Positions 6,039-13,717 are shown, counted from the first letter of the stretch. The stretch: 19,168 nt of DNA from JBCBWG01 sp964579305 (GCA_964579305.1 CAZOGY010000072.1:1-19168); one strand, 5' to 3'. Numbers and translations are program-made. The notes: generated from the sequence alone by a model not told the origin.

Positions 6039-6986
6039 TCACCCCTGCGGAACCCAGACCGTTGCTGAGAAGACCGGCGCGCCGCTGTGACGGTGACCGT
6101 CCACGATATGCACGTCGCAGGCCTGGCCCTCGCAGTCCGCACTTGCGCCAGCAAATCGCAGCGTGAAGTTGATCACATCGTCGACAAAGACCGGCTGGAT
6201 CCACTTGATGTCGCGGAGCGAGCGGATCGGCAGGACGCCTTGTGGCGCGTTCGGATAGGCGGCTATTGCGCGCGTGCGGACAACATGGTCACGCACCATC
6301 CGCAACGCGACGGCGCAGGTATGCCACCCTGATGCGCAAAGCGCCCCGAAAAGACTGGTCTTTGCGGCCGCATCATCAAGATGAAACGGCTGTGGATCGT
6401 AATCCGTCGCAAACGCCAGAATTTCGTCCCTGCTGAATTTGTGATGTCCAATCAAATTGGCGTCCGCGTCGGCATCCGCGATCAACGTCGACGTTATTGT
6501 CAGACCCGGCAACTCAGGCGCGGTTCCTGACGATACCGCCGCATCAGGTTGCGCAATCGCCATGAACTGCCGGCTGCGCCACGTCAGAACCGGTGTGCCA
6601 GTCGCCGCCTGAACCACGTGATAGTCCAGGATGACAAGCCCAACGCCGGGGCGCGAGCCCAACGGGCGCCGCATCAGCGGTGTCATGTCGGCAGTCAGCG
6701 TGTCACCGGCCTGTGCGGCGCCGCGCAGTGATACATCGTCGATACCGGGCGAACCGAGACCCTGCGCTTGCGCCAAATGACTATCGGTGATCAGCCGCAT
6801 GAGGCCGGCTGAAAGCGCCATGATTGACGCAGCCCGTGGAGGCTTAGCGCCGGTAAACGCAGTTTCGAACCGAGAAAGGCCATCGGCATCCAACGTCATT
6901 TGGCCAAGGCGGGTCGTCTCGCCTGGCACGAAGGATTCCCAATGCGACACGTGTTGGCGGGGCTCGGGAAACAACGACGCGATCAT
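6039..6986 (-). CDS. MaoC-type dehydratase with two hotdog domains
   Basis: The 315-residue protein has two hotdog-fold halves. The N-terminal half (about 15-145) lacks the catalytic signature. The C-terminal half (about 180-310) carries the MaoC/hydratase-2 motif DYDPQPFHLDD followed by SLFGALCASGWHT, with Asp197 and His202 as the likely catalytic pair. Such proteins hydrate or dehydrate enoyl-CoA thioesters. The ATG at 6984-6986 has AAGGA 9 bases upstream, which decides the start against a much longer upstream extension. In many alphaproteobacteria a MaoC-type gene sits near ychF; here an oppositely oriented parA-like gene lies between them. It ends 43 bases from the stop of the convergent aldolase gene. 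The exact acyl-CoA substrate cannot be read from the sequence. Confidence 0.88.
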   Translation of the reverse strand: MIASLFPEPRQHVSHWESFVPGETTRLGQMTLDADGLSRFETAFTGAKPPRAASIMALSAGLMRLITDSHLAQAQGLGSPGIDDVSLRGAAQAGDTLTADMTPLMRRPLGSRPGVGLVILDYHVVQAATGTPVLTWRSRQFMAIAQPDAAVSSGTAPELPGLTITSTLIADADADANLIGHHKFSRDEILAFATDYDPQPFHLDDAAAKTSLFGALCASGWHTCAVALRMVRDHVVRTRAIAAYPNAPQGVLPIRSLRDIKWIQPVFVDDVINFTLRFAGASADCEGQACDVHIVDGHRHSGAPVFSATVWVPQG

Positions 6987-7098
6987 GCAACAGCATCCTT
7001 GTGTCGAAGTGATCGAAATCCACAACGCATAGCCGCACAGTTGACAAAGCGGTTTTGACAACGTGAGTCGAGGGCTTGCTGAGCGGGGGCTCCAGGAA

Positions 7099-8364
7099 AT
7101 GATCGATTGTTTTGCGTGGATGGGTCTGGCCGCATTGGCCGACCAAATCGACAGTATCGTTGTGTGCGGCAACCACGCGTTCGATATCGCAGCCAGCTTT
7201 GGCGAGCAGCTATTGCCCGTCACTCTGGCGATGGCGGCCATACCTTCACCGCGCAGCGCACCGCCGCCGCTGGACCCTGCAAACCCGGCCCAGTCGGTGC
7301 AGCCCCCACCAGAGCCGCCGCAGCCTGTCCCGCAACGTCCAATTGCCGCGGCCAATGACGCGATTGGCGGCGATGTGGGTGACCTTGAGCAGACCATGCG
7401 CGACATTGCGCATGTCGAACGTCTGCGCGCCCAATTGGCCAGCGAGGCAAGCGATCTCTGGCGGTTCCACGGGCCGATCAAAGATCATGCTTTGCATGAC
7501 GCCATCCACGCCCACAGCAGCCCGGTTCTCGTTGCGACCAGCATGAAAGGCGGCGTCGGCAAGACAACGCTCGTCGCCAACCTTGCCGCCTATTTCGCGA
7601 AAGCCGGCCTGCGCGTGCTCGTGATCGATCTCGACGACCAGGGCGCGCTATCTCAAAAGCTTCTGCGCGCAGCGGGGCATCCAAGGTTCGAGCGCTCGCT
7701 GGTCGATCCGATACTTTCGGGCGAAGCGGCCAATGTCGATATCGGGCAAGTCGCTATTGACCTGGCGCCGGGTGGCCTGACCGGATTGCGTGTCCTGACC
7801 GCATCTGCAACCTTGCGGTCATTGGAAGAACGGCTGTTCATGCGCTGGCTGCTCGACACCGAAAGCGTTGGTGACATTCGAACCAACTTGGCCCGTCATC
7901 TGGCCCGTCCCGAGATCCGCGGTGCGTTCGATCTCATCTTGATTGACACCCCGCCGCGCCGCAGCGCTGCAACCGTCAATGCGCTGACGGCGGGAACGCA
8001 CGTCATCATGCCGGTAATCCTGGACGGTCTGTCGATCAACACGTTTGCGCGCCAGCTTCATGACCTCAAAAGCTGGGCGAACGTCGATCTCAACCCACGG
8101 CTGAAATTCGCCGGTGCGGTGACCATGAAAACGTCGGGCCAGCATCTGTCGAGCGCGGAAACCGCAGCGCACGCAGCATTCACAAGCGTCAGCCGCGACA
8201 TTTTCGGCGAAGACGCAGTGCCATTCGCGACCAACATCCCCGATCGTGCCGTATTCGCCAAATGCGCCGGAAGCGCTATTGCGTACAATGTCGATGTCGG
8301 TCGCAACAGCGTTCAAGAGATCATCGACACCCTCGCCGTCGAACTGGTCCACCGCCTGACATGA
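7099..8364 (+). CDS. orphan ParA/MinD-family ATPase with N-terminal extra domain and proline-rich linker
   Basis: This is a Walker-type positioning ATPase of 421 residues from the ATG at 7099. A small N-terminal helical domain (about 1-47) is followed by a Pro-rich linker (about 48-82) and a short helical stretch. The ATPase domain shows the deviant Walker A KGGVGKTT (about 150-157), the A' motif VIDLDDQGALS (about 175-185) and Walker B LILIDTPPRR (about 279-288). No ParB-like gene is next to it, so this is not a standard chromosome- or plasmid-partition pair. The start is uncertain. ATG 7099 has GGGGG 9 bases upstream, while a GTG at 7063 would add 12 residues and has no visible ribosome binding site. 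Two TTGACA hexamers (7041-7046 and 7055-7060) lie in the 76-112 bases between this gene and the divergent MaoC-type gene, but without good -10 partners. Confidence 0.85.
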   Translation: MIDCFAWMGLAALADQIDSIVVCGNHAFDIAASFGEQLLPVTLAMAAIPSPRSAPPPLDPANPAQSVQPPPEPPQPVPQRPIAAANDAIGGDVGDLEQTMRDIAHVERLRAQLASEASDLWRFHGPIKDHALHDAIHAHSSPVLVATSMKGGVGKTTLVANLAAYFAKAGLRVLVIDLDDQGALSQKLLRAAGHPRFERSLVDPILSGEAANVDIGQVAIDLAPGGLTGLRVLTASATLRSLEERLFMRWLLDTESVGDIRTNLARHLARPEIRGAFDLILIDTPPRRSAATVNALTAGTHVIMPVILDGLSINTFARQLHDLKSWANVDLNPRLKFAGAVTMKTSGQHLSSAETAAHAAFTSVSRDIFGEDAVPFATNIPDRAVFAKCAGSAIAYNVDVGRNSVQEIIDTLAVELVHRLT

Positions 8365-8564
8365 TGGTCGTGGCGCCTGGGAGACGAGCCGCCGGAGGGA
8401 GATGGAGGTGATCGGCCACCGGGTCGGAACGGCTCGGCGCGGCAACGGGGCGAAACTGGCCGGCATTGCGTGCGACCCGCATCAGTTCAGCGGATCGTTG
8501 CTGTCAACGCCAAGACCATGCCAAGTGAGGCGTCACTGAGGTCTTCGCCCGGTCCTGATTGATC
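8365..8564. other. 200-base convergent spacer between the ParA-like gene and ychF
   Basis: No gene is seen. Small inverted repeats are present: GTGA/TCAC around 8525-8536, and CCTGA/TCAGG at 8554-8569, the latter running into the ychF stop. None is followed by a T-run, so no intrinsic terminator can be called for either gene. Confidence 0.4.
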
Positions 8565-9662
8565 TCAGGTATTAAACCGGAAATGCATGACATCGCCGTC
8601 CTGAACGACGTATTCCTTGCCTTCAAGGCGCATTTTTCCGGCATCTTTCGCACCGACTTCGCCGCTGAGTTCGACATAATCTGCAAAGCTTATCGTTTCG
8701 GCGCGAATAAATCCGCGTTCAAAATCGGTATGGATGACGCCAGCGGCTTGCGGCGCTTTGGTGCCGCGCCGGATTGTCCATGCGCGCGCTTCTTTCGGCC
8801 CGACCGTAAAATAGGTCTGCAATTCTAAAAGCTGATATCCAGCGCGGATCAGTCGGTTCAGGCCGGGTTCTTCCAGCCCGAGGTCGGACAAATATTCCGC
8901 GCGTTCCTCAGCATCCAGGCCCGCGATCTCAGCTTCGATTTTTGCTGAGATGACCACGGCCGACGCGCCTTCCGCCGCCGCGCGATCGTTTACGTTTTGG
9001 GAAAACCGATTGCCGCCGCCAGCCGAAGTTTCTTCGACGTTGCAAACGTACAAGACGGGTTTTGCCGTGAGCAATTGCAGTGATTTCCAAAGCGCGACTT
9101 GCTCGGGCGCAATGTCTGCGAGCCGCGCCGGTTTGCCGTCCCGCAAAAGCCCAAGCGCAATATCGACAAGTTCAATCGTTGCTTTCGCTTCCTTGTCGTT
9201 GCCCTTGGCCTTTTTCTCCAGCGCCGTCCGCCGCCGCTCCAGGCTTTCAAGATCGGCCAGCATCAACTCCGTCTCTACGGTTTCAGCGTCAGCAAGTGGA
9301 TCAATCCGGCCTTCAACGTGTGTGATATCGTCGTCTTCAAAACAGCGCAGCACATAAGCGATGGCATCAACCTCGCGAATGTGCGCCAGAAACTGGTTGC
9401 CAAGCCCCTCGCCCTGCGCCGCACCACGCACAAGCCCGGCAATATCAACAAACGTGAGCCGCGTTGGGATGATTTCGCCGGACTTGGCAATAGCCGCCAG
9501 CCGGTCGAGGCGCGGGTCCGGGACCGGCACGTCGCCCACGTTCGGCTCAATCGTGCAAAACGGATAGTTTGCCGCTTCCGCCGCAGCCGTCTGGGTCAGT
9601 GCGTTGAAAAGGGTCGACTTGCCAACGTTTGGCAGGCCGACGATGCCCATCTTGAAGCCCAT
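8565..9662 (-). CDS. ychF: redox-regulated ATPase YchF (OLA1-type)
   Basis: This is a universally conserved Obg-family P-loop ATPase of 365 residues, close to the E. coli length of 363, associated with ribosomes and oxidative-stress response. G1 is GLPNVGKST (9-17) and G3 is VDIAG (72-76). The G4 position reads NVEE (208-211) instead of NKxD, the hallmark of ATP preference in YchF. A charged helical coiled-coil region lies at about 128-170, and the C-terminal TGS domain at about 280-365 ends in VQDGDVMHFRFNT. The ATG at 9660-9662 matches the family's usual MGFK start, although its ribosome binding site is weak. The upstream 112-residue gene ends only 19 bases away, so read-through expression with pth is likely. 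The gene converges with the ParA-like gene 200 bases away. Confidence 0.97.
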   Translation of the reverse strand: MGFKMGIVGLPNVGKSTLFNALTQTAAAEAANYPFCTIEPNVGDVPVPDPRLDRLAAIAKSGEIIPTRLTFVDIAGLVRGAAQGEGLGNQFLAHIREVDAIAYVLRCFEDDDITHVEGRIDPLADAETVETELMLADLESLERRRTALEKKAKGNDKEAKATIELVDIALGLLRDGKPARLADIAPEQVALWKSLQLLTAKPVLYVCNVEETSAGGGNRFSQNVNDRAAAEGASAVVISAKIEAEIAGLDAEERAEYLSDLGLEEPGLNRLIRAGYQLLELQTYFTVGPKEARAWTIRRGTKAPQAAGVIHTDFERGFIRAETISFADYVELSGEVGAKDAGKMRLEGKEYVVQDGDVMHFRFNT

Positions 9663-9681
9663 GATCGCGTCTTTCGGTTCG

Positions 9682-10020
9682 TTATGCCTGCGCGGACCGC
9701 GCAACGATGTCTTCGTCGCTCGGTTCGCAGCCGTCGAGGGGTTGGCCGTGGAAAGCCCAGCCCGGCACGTCATTCGGCCAGAACATCAGGCCCGTTACGC
9801 CGTCGTATGGCACGTTGGCGGCAAACAATTCCAGGTCGCATGACGCCGCCGGTCCGCTTGATGACCGGATCGAGCCGACCTCAGCTACACCTGCGTCGCG
9901 TATGGGATCAGCACCCGCCACCGCCGCGTCGTTGCATTCCGCGCGCCAACGCTCAACCTCACCAACGCGATCAAGGACCGCCGGCCGATACTTAACCGCG
10001 CCCGGCAGCATGTCACGCAT
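9682..10020 (-). CDS. unrecognised 112-residue protein between pth and ychF
   Basis: I do not recognise a family. The frame fills the space between pth and ychF exactly. Its ATG (10018-10020) overlaps the last 8 bases of pth, with a GTG just before it, and the TAA ends 19 bases before ychF. A third possible start (ATG at 10009-10011) lies just after the pth stop. The N-terminal half is basic and variable in character. The C-terminal part, about residues 65-100, is richer in aromatic residues and looks more constrained (LFAANVPYDGVTGLMFWPND, then PGWAFHG). No membrane segment, signal peptide or catalytic motif is visible. Its reality rests on the tight fit in the operon. The competing plus-strand frame across the same bases has a low-complexity Ser/Arg composition and looks like a shadow. 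Confidence 0.6.
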   Translation of the reverse strand: MRDMLPGAVKYRPAVLDRVGEVERWRAECNDAAVAGADPIRDAGVAEVGSIRSSSGPAASCDLELFAANVPYDGVTGLMFWPNDVPGWAFHGQPLDGCEPSDEDIVARSAQA

Positions 10021-10822
10021 CACCGTCTTTGCGGCGATCGAGCCACGCCTTCAAGCGGTCGGCCATGGCGGTCTGGCTCTTGGCTTGGCGCTCGCCGGCC
10101 GGGTGGCGCGTTGGCGCGCGTGGGCGCGAGGCTGCGGTCTCGGCGGCCTTGAGCGCCAAGTCTCTCTGTGAGGGACGCTTGGGCCGGTTTGCGCCATCTT
10201 CCGGTTCGCCGCGTTGGCCCCTGTCGGAGGTCGCAACCGGCCTGCCAGTATCACTGTCCGCCATGGCCTGCCCGATGGCCGTCTGGAACCGGTCCTGGCG
10301 ACCGGTCAACAGGCTCGGCAATTCGTCGGCAATGGTGGCCAGCAAGGGATCGATCCAGTCCTGATCGGCCTTGGCGAAATCGTGCAGAACGTAGCTGGCG
10401 ACTTTATCCTTGCGGCCTGGATGGCCGATCCCGATCCGGACCCGCGTATAAGCGTTGTCGAGATGTGCCGTGATCGAGCGTAAGCCGTTATGGCCGGCGT
10501 TGCCGCCACCGACTTTGATGCGCAGTTTGCCCGGCTGAAGATCAAGCTCGTCGTGGAATACGATGATATCAGCAATACCAATCTTGAGGAAACGCGCAGC
10601 CTCACCGACGGCGCGTCCGCTCTCGTTCATGTATGTGCCAGGTTTCAGCAGCAAAACACGCTCGCCCGCGATGGTGCCGTCGCTCGCCAACCCTTGAAAT
10701 CGTTTGCGCCAAGCCGAAAGGCCATGCTGCTCCGCGATTCGGTCGAGCGCCATGAAACCGATGTTATGCCGGTTGCGCGCGTATTTCGTGCCCGGATTGC
10801 CGAGCCCGACGAGCAGTTTCAT
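10013..10822 (-). CDS. pth: peptidyl-tRNA hydrolase with basic C-terminal extension
   Basis: The enzyme cleaves the ester bond of peptidyl-tRNAs that drop off ribosomes and so recycles the tRNA. All catalytic residues are present: Asn9 in GLGNPG, His19 in RHNIGF, Asn67 in YMNESG, Asp92 in FHDELD, and Asn113 in GHNGLRS (each one less than the E. coli number). The enzyme domain ends near residue 195. About 75 further residues form a basic, Arg/Lys/Pro/Ala-rich, probably disordered tail ending in a short amphipathic helix (DRLKAWLDRR). That makes 269 residues against about 194 in E. coli. The ATG at 10820-10822 has GGAGG 6 bases upstream. The gene follows rplY after 170 bases containing a strong stem. 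The next gene overlaps its end by 8 bases. Confidence 0.97.
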   Translation of the reverse strand: MKLLVGLGNPGTKYARNRHNIGFMALDRIAEQHGLSAWRKRFQGLASDGTIAGERVLLLKPGTYMNESGRAVGEAARFLKIGIADIIVFHDELDLQPGKLRIKVGGGNAGHNGLRSITAHLDNAYTRVRIGIGHPGRKDKVASYVLHDFAKADQDWIDPLLATIADELPSLLTGRQDRFQTAIGQAMADSDTGRPVATSDRGQRGEPEDGANRPKRPSQRDLALKAAETAASRPRAPTRHPAGERQAKSQTAMADRLKAWLDRRKDGDA

Positions 10823-10920
10823 GGAGAGCCTCCGCGTATGCGGCGGCCGGGAGCGCCGCGCGCAAGACGTGTGCGTCGCCTCTCCCATTACCGCGTTCCA
10901 GGCAATCTGGCCACGCCACA

Positions 10921-10968
10921 ACCGATTGCGCCGCCGTTGCGCAAAGTGCGTTGCAAGGCGGCGCCGGT
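10921..10968 (-). other. long inverted repeat between rplY and pth
   Basis: GCGCCGCC (10928-10935) pairs perfectly with GGCGGCGC (10957-10964). It is extended inward by TTGC (10937-10940) with GCAA (10953-10956), after one bulged base, and outward by ACCG (10921-10924) with CGGT (10965-10968), after a three-base bulge. The loop is 12 bases. No T-run follows on either strand, so it is not a classical terminator. A role in mRNA processing, stability or uncoupling of rplY and pth expression is a guess. Confidence 0.6.
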
Positions 10969-10992
10969 TTGGGGTCAGCCGAGCCCAGGGCC

Positions 10993-11604
10993 TCAGCCTT
11001 CTGCGGCTGCGTCCTCTGCAGCTTCCTCGGCAGCCTGCTTCCCGCCTTTGCCGACCAATGTTGCAACCGTGAAGTCGCGGCCAGTGATCGTCGGTGTCAC
11101 ACCTTCCGGAAGCGGCACGGCAGAAATATGGATCGAGGTGCCGATATTGACGGTGCCAAGATCAATGGTGAAGGCATTTGGGATGGCGTCGGCCGGACAC
11201 CAAACTTCGACTTCGTGACGCACGATATTCAGCGTGCCGCCGCGTTTAAGACCGGGTGACGTCTCACGGTTCTTGAATTCAACCGGGACCGACACGCGGA
11301 TGCGGCCATCATCGGAAATCCGCTGGAAATCGACGTGGACGGGAAAGTCCTTGACGACGTCGAACTGGATATCGCGCGGCAGACAGCGCACGGTTTGGTC
11401 GTCAAATTTCACGTCGAACACGGTCGACAGGAACTTGCCGCGGTTGAGGAGCTTGACCAACGCGTTGGAATTGATCGCGATGATCTCGGGTTCTTTTTTA
11501 TTGCCATAGATGACGGCTGGGACTTTGCCCTCGCGGCGTGCTTGGCGGGCGGCCCCCTTACCGGCCCGTGCACGGCGCGTTGCGTCGATGACTTCAACTG
11601 CCAT
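10993..11604 (-). CDS. rplY: large-subunit ribosomal protein bL25, long CTC/TL5 form
   Basis: bL25 binds 5S rRNA in the large ribosomal subunit. The 203-residue protein has the N-terminal L25 domain (about 5-95) with RRARAGKGAARQARREGKVP and AVIYGNKKEP. The C-terminal beta-rich TL5/CTC domain follows (about 100-185), with VEFKN, PGLKRGGTLN and ITGRDFTVATL. An Ala/Glu-rich tail ends the protein. The long form is usual in alphaproteobacteria, whereas the E. coli protein is about 94 residues. The ATG at 11602-11604 has GGAGA 5 bases upstream. It lies between the helicase gene and pth, and a terminator-like hairpin precedes it by 14 bases. Confidence 0.97.
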   Translation of the reverse strand: MAVEVIDATRRARAGKGAARQARREGKVPAVIYGNKKEPEIIAINSNALVKLLNRGKFLSTVFDVKFDDQTVRCLPRDIQFDVVKDFPVHVDFQRISDDGRIRVSVPVEFKNRETSPGLKRGGTLNIVRHEVEVWCPADAIPNAFTIDLGTVNIGTSIHISAVPLPEGVTPTITGRDFTVATLVGKGGKQAAEEAAEDAAAEG

Positions 11605-11618
11605 GGGTGTCTCCAATG

Positions 11619-11639
11619 AAAAACGGGCCGCAAAGCCCG
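11619..11639 (-). terminator. terminator-like hairpin in the rplY leader (possible attenuator)
   Basis: Read on the minus strand, CGGGC (11639-11635) pairs with GCCCG (11628-11624) around a six-base loop. TTTTT (11623-11619) follows directly. The structure lies only 14 bases before the rplY start codon. A simple terminator of the helicase gene would leave no room for an rplY promoter after it. Conditional read-through (attenuation) is therefore a reasonable reading. The stem is short (5 bp), so confidence is limited. Confidence 0.45.
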
Positions 11640-11806
11640 CTGCCCGGCCTCCAAGGGTGCCGCGACAAAGATGATGTGGAAGCCCGCGCCTATACAGCGC
11701 CCTGGCGAGGACGGCAAGCCCCGTGCGGAAAGCCGCCGTCAGGCGCATATCAGATCAACTCAAAGCCAAACCGAATTGATCTGAAACCGCGCGGTGGGCG
11801 CGGTGC

Positions 11807-13363
11807 TTACGCCTCAGCGCTTTCCCGCTGTGCTTGATGCGGGGCTTGCTTTGAGTGACGACGCTGTCCGCCAGCGCCAGGCTTGCTGCGTGGCGCATGC
11901 CCGCCCTGGCCCTGGCCGCCGGTTCTGCTCTTGTTGCGACGTGGGCGCTTTGCATTGACCTCAGCGGGTCTGGCCTTGCGCGCAGCCGTGTCCGTCTGCT
12001 GTTTGGCCGCAGCGCCGTCTTTGCGATCATTTTTCTGAGTTGGCTGATGGCCGTTGGCCTGATCGCCGGACCCAGGGCGTTTTGATTGGCCCGGCTTATG
12101 CCGGCGTGGTCGCCGCAAATTCGCCGGTTCGCCGCCGTCGCGTGTTTCGGCACGATCCGTCTTGCGCGAAGGCCGGGCCGATGCATGTGCCTCCGCCGCA
12201 ACCGGCTTGGGATCGCCATCAGCCAAGCGCGCGGCAGCAACATGGCGCTCAAACGGGATCTTTTGCTTGGTCGTGCGCTCGATTTGCGCAAGCAATTTGC
12301 GCTCGGAAGGGTCGCACAGCGAGATCGCCTCGCCCGATCGACCAGCGCGCGCCGTACGCCCGATGCGGTGGACATAAGCTTCTGGAACTTCCGGCAGGTC
12401 GAAATTCACGACGTGGCTCACGTCGGCAATGTCGATCCCGCGTGCCGCCACATCGGTCGCGACCAGAACGTCGATCTTGGCAACGCGGAAGGCTTCAAGC
12501 GTGCGCTGCCGCTGATTTTGGCTCTTGTTGCCATGAATCGCATCGGCCTTAAGCCCGTTTTTCGTCAGCAATTTTGTGACCTGATCGGCACCGCGCTTGG
12601 TTCGCGTGAACACGAGCGTACGCACCAGCGCCGGATCATCGAGCAGCCCAACCAGCAAGGTGCCTTTGTTGGTGCGTTCAACATGGATCACGCGTTGATT
12701 GACCCGTTCTGCGGTGGTCGCGACCGGTGCAACGCGCACGCTCACCGGCTCGCGCAGCAATTGCCGCGAAAGCACTTCGATCTCTTTGGGAAACGTCGCC
12801 GAAAAGAAAAGGCTTTGTCGGTCGCGCGAGGTTTTGGCCGCAATCGATTGGATCGGCTTTAAGAACCCCAGGTCCAGCATTTGGTCCGCCTCGTCGAGAA
12901 CCAGAATGCCCGTATTGGAAAGGTCGCAGTGTCCAGACCTGATATGGTCGAGAAGGCGCCCTGGCGTGGCGACGAGAATGTCTACCCCCCGCGAAAGCGC
13001 ACGGATTTGCGGATTGGCGCCGACGCCGCCAAACACCGTCGTCACTGTCAACTTCGTGAAGCGTCCCTGCGCCTGGAACGTCTTTGCGATCTGGCTTGCC
13101 AATTCGCGGGTCGGCGACAGGATCAGCGCGCGGCACCCCTTAGCTGGGGCGCGCTGGCGTTCGGCAAGCAGCCGGTCAATGATCGGCAGCGCGAAAGCGG
13201 CAGTTTTTCCAGTGCCCGTTTGCGCGACACCAAAGATGTCGCGACCTTCCAGCGCCGGCGGGATCGCCTGCATTTGGATCGGCGTTGGCGTGACATAGTT
13301 TTCAGCGTCAAGCGCTTTGAGGATCGGATTAGCAAGTCCGAGTTCAGAAAAGGAAACGGTCAA
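11807..13363 (-). CDS. DEAD-box RNA helicase, RhlE-type, with long basic tail
   Basis: This is an ATP-dependent RNA helicase of 518 residues. It has the Q motif (FSELGL ... PTPIQ, 5-30), motif I AQTGTGKT (47-54), Ia PTRELA (84-89), Ib TPGR (133-136) and II DEAD (157-160). Motif III is SAT (188-190), IV is VFTRTK (251-256), V is ATDVAARGID (302-311) and VI is HRIGRTARAG (332-341). From about 380 the protein is a basic, Arg/Lys/Gln/Gly-rich disordered tail, typical of RhlE-like helicases involved in ribosome assembly and cold adaptation. The start must be the TTG at 13361-13363: the Q motif follows within four residues, an in-frame TAA lies 15 bases upstream, and the next Met is inside the Q motif region. 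No strong ribosome binding site is visible, so expression may be limited or regulated. It lies between prs and rplY, which are usually adjacent. Confidence 0.95.
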   Translation of the reverse strand: MTVSFSELGLANPILKALDAENYVTPTPIQMQAIPPALEGRDIFGVAQTGTGKTAAFALPIIDRLLAERQRAPAKGCRALILSPTRELASQIAKTFQAQGRFTKLTVTTVFGGVGANPQIRALSRGVDILVATPGRLLDHIRSGHCDLSNTGILVLDEADQMLDLGFLKPIQSIAAKTSRDRQSLFFSATFPKEIEVLSRQLLREPVSVRVAPVATTAERVNQRVIHVERTNKGTLLVGLLDDPALVRTLVFTRTKRGADQVTKLLTKNGLKADAIHGNKSQNQRQRTLEAFRVAKIDVLVATDVAARGIDIADVSHVVNFDLPEVPEAYVHRIGRTARAGRSGEAISLCDPSERKLLAQIERTTKQKIPFERHVAAARLADGDPKPVAAEAHASARPSRKTDRAETRDGGEPANLRRPRRHKPGQSKRPGSGDQANGHQPTQKNDRKDGAAAKQQTDTAARKARPAEVNAKRPRRNKSRTGGQGQGGHAPRSKPGAGGQRRHSKQAPHQAQRESAEA

Positions 13364-13717
13364 AGTTGTCGTATCTTAATGATCGCAATACCGCGTTCGT
13401 GCGGCAGCGCGGGAACACCGGCGCACGCGGTTTGCGGGTCGAAGGGGACGGGCCCCGCGTGGACTGGGCTACCGGATGGAGACGGTTTTCAAACGCCGGG
13501 CAGTGATGCTGTGCGACGCGGCCATTTAGGACGGCCTGATCGCTCATACAGCATTTCACGCGACTGGGGCGTTCACCTCGCCGAAAACGGCGGTGATGGG
13601 TATCTCTCATATTGCGCCGCACAAGTCAAAGCCGCAATTGCGCAGCCCATTTCGTGGCTGCAGCAACTCCATCGATCAAAACCGAAAAATCCGGCTTCGA
13701 CGGCTCTCGACCAGTGA
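13364..13717 (-). other. 354-base non-coding leader/spacer between prs and the helicase gene
   Basis: I see no convincing gene here. A plus-strand frame is open across it but is a continuation of a helicase shadow. On the minus strand a weak terminator candidate lies near the prs end (13678-13694). A GC hairpin, CGCCG (13579-13583) with CGGCG (13588-13592) around a four-base loop, lies in the middle. The length would fit a long 5' leader for the helicase mRNA, as often seen for cold-responsive helicases, but no known riboswitch or thermometer motif is recognised. Confidence 0.4.
13678..13694 (-). terminator. weak terminator candidate after prs
   Basis: On the minus strand CCGGA (13694-13690) pairs with TTCGG (13686-13682), including one G-T wobble, around a TTT loop. 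TTTT (13681-13678) follows. It starts 23 bases after the prs stop. The short stem makes it a marginal call. Confidence 0.3.

Noticed and set aside
7041..7060. Two TTGACA hexamers between the MaoC-type and ParA-like genes
   Set aside because: No acceptable -10 hexamer lies at 16-18 bases from either, so I do not call a promoter.
9099..9995. 298-residue plus-strand frame over ychF
   Set aside because: It is antisense to well-conserved YchF sequence and very rich in Arg/Gln, as expected for a shadow.
13430..13460. GGGTCGAAGGGG resembling a tRNA T-arm
   Set aside because: It lacks the GTTCRANYC core and no acceptor or anticodon arms could be built around it.
12881..13717. 278-residue plus-strand frame covering the helicase start and the prs spacer
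   Set aside because: Most of it is antisense to clear helicase motifs, and the spacer part has no motif, good start or conserved character.
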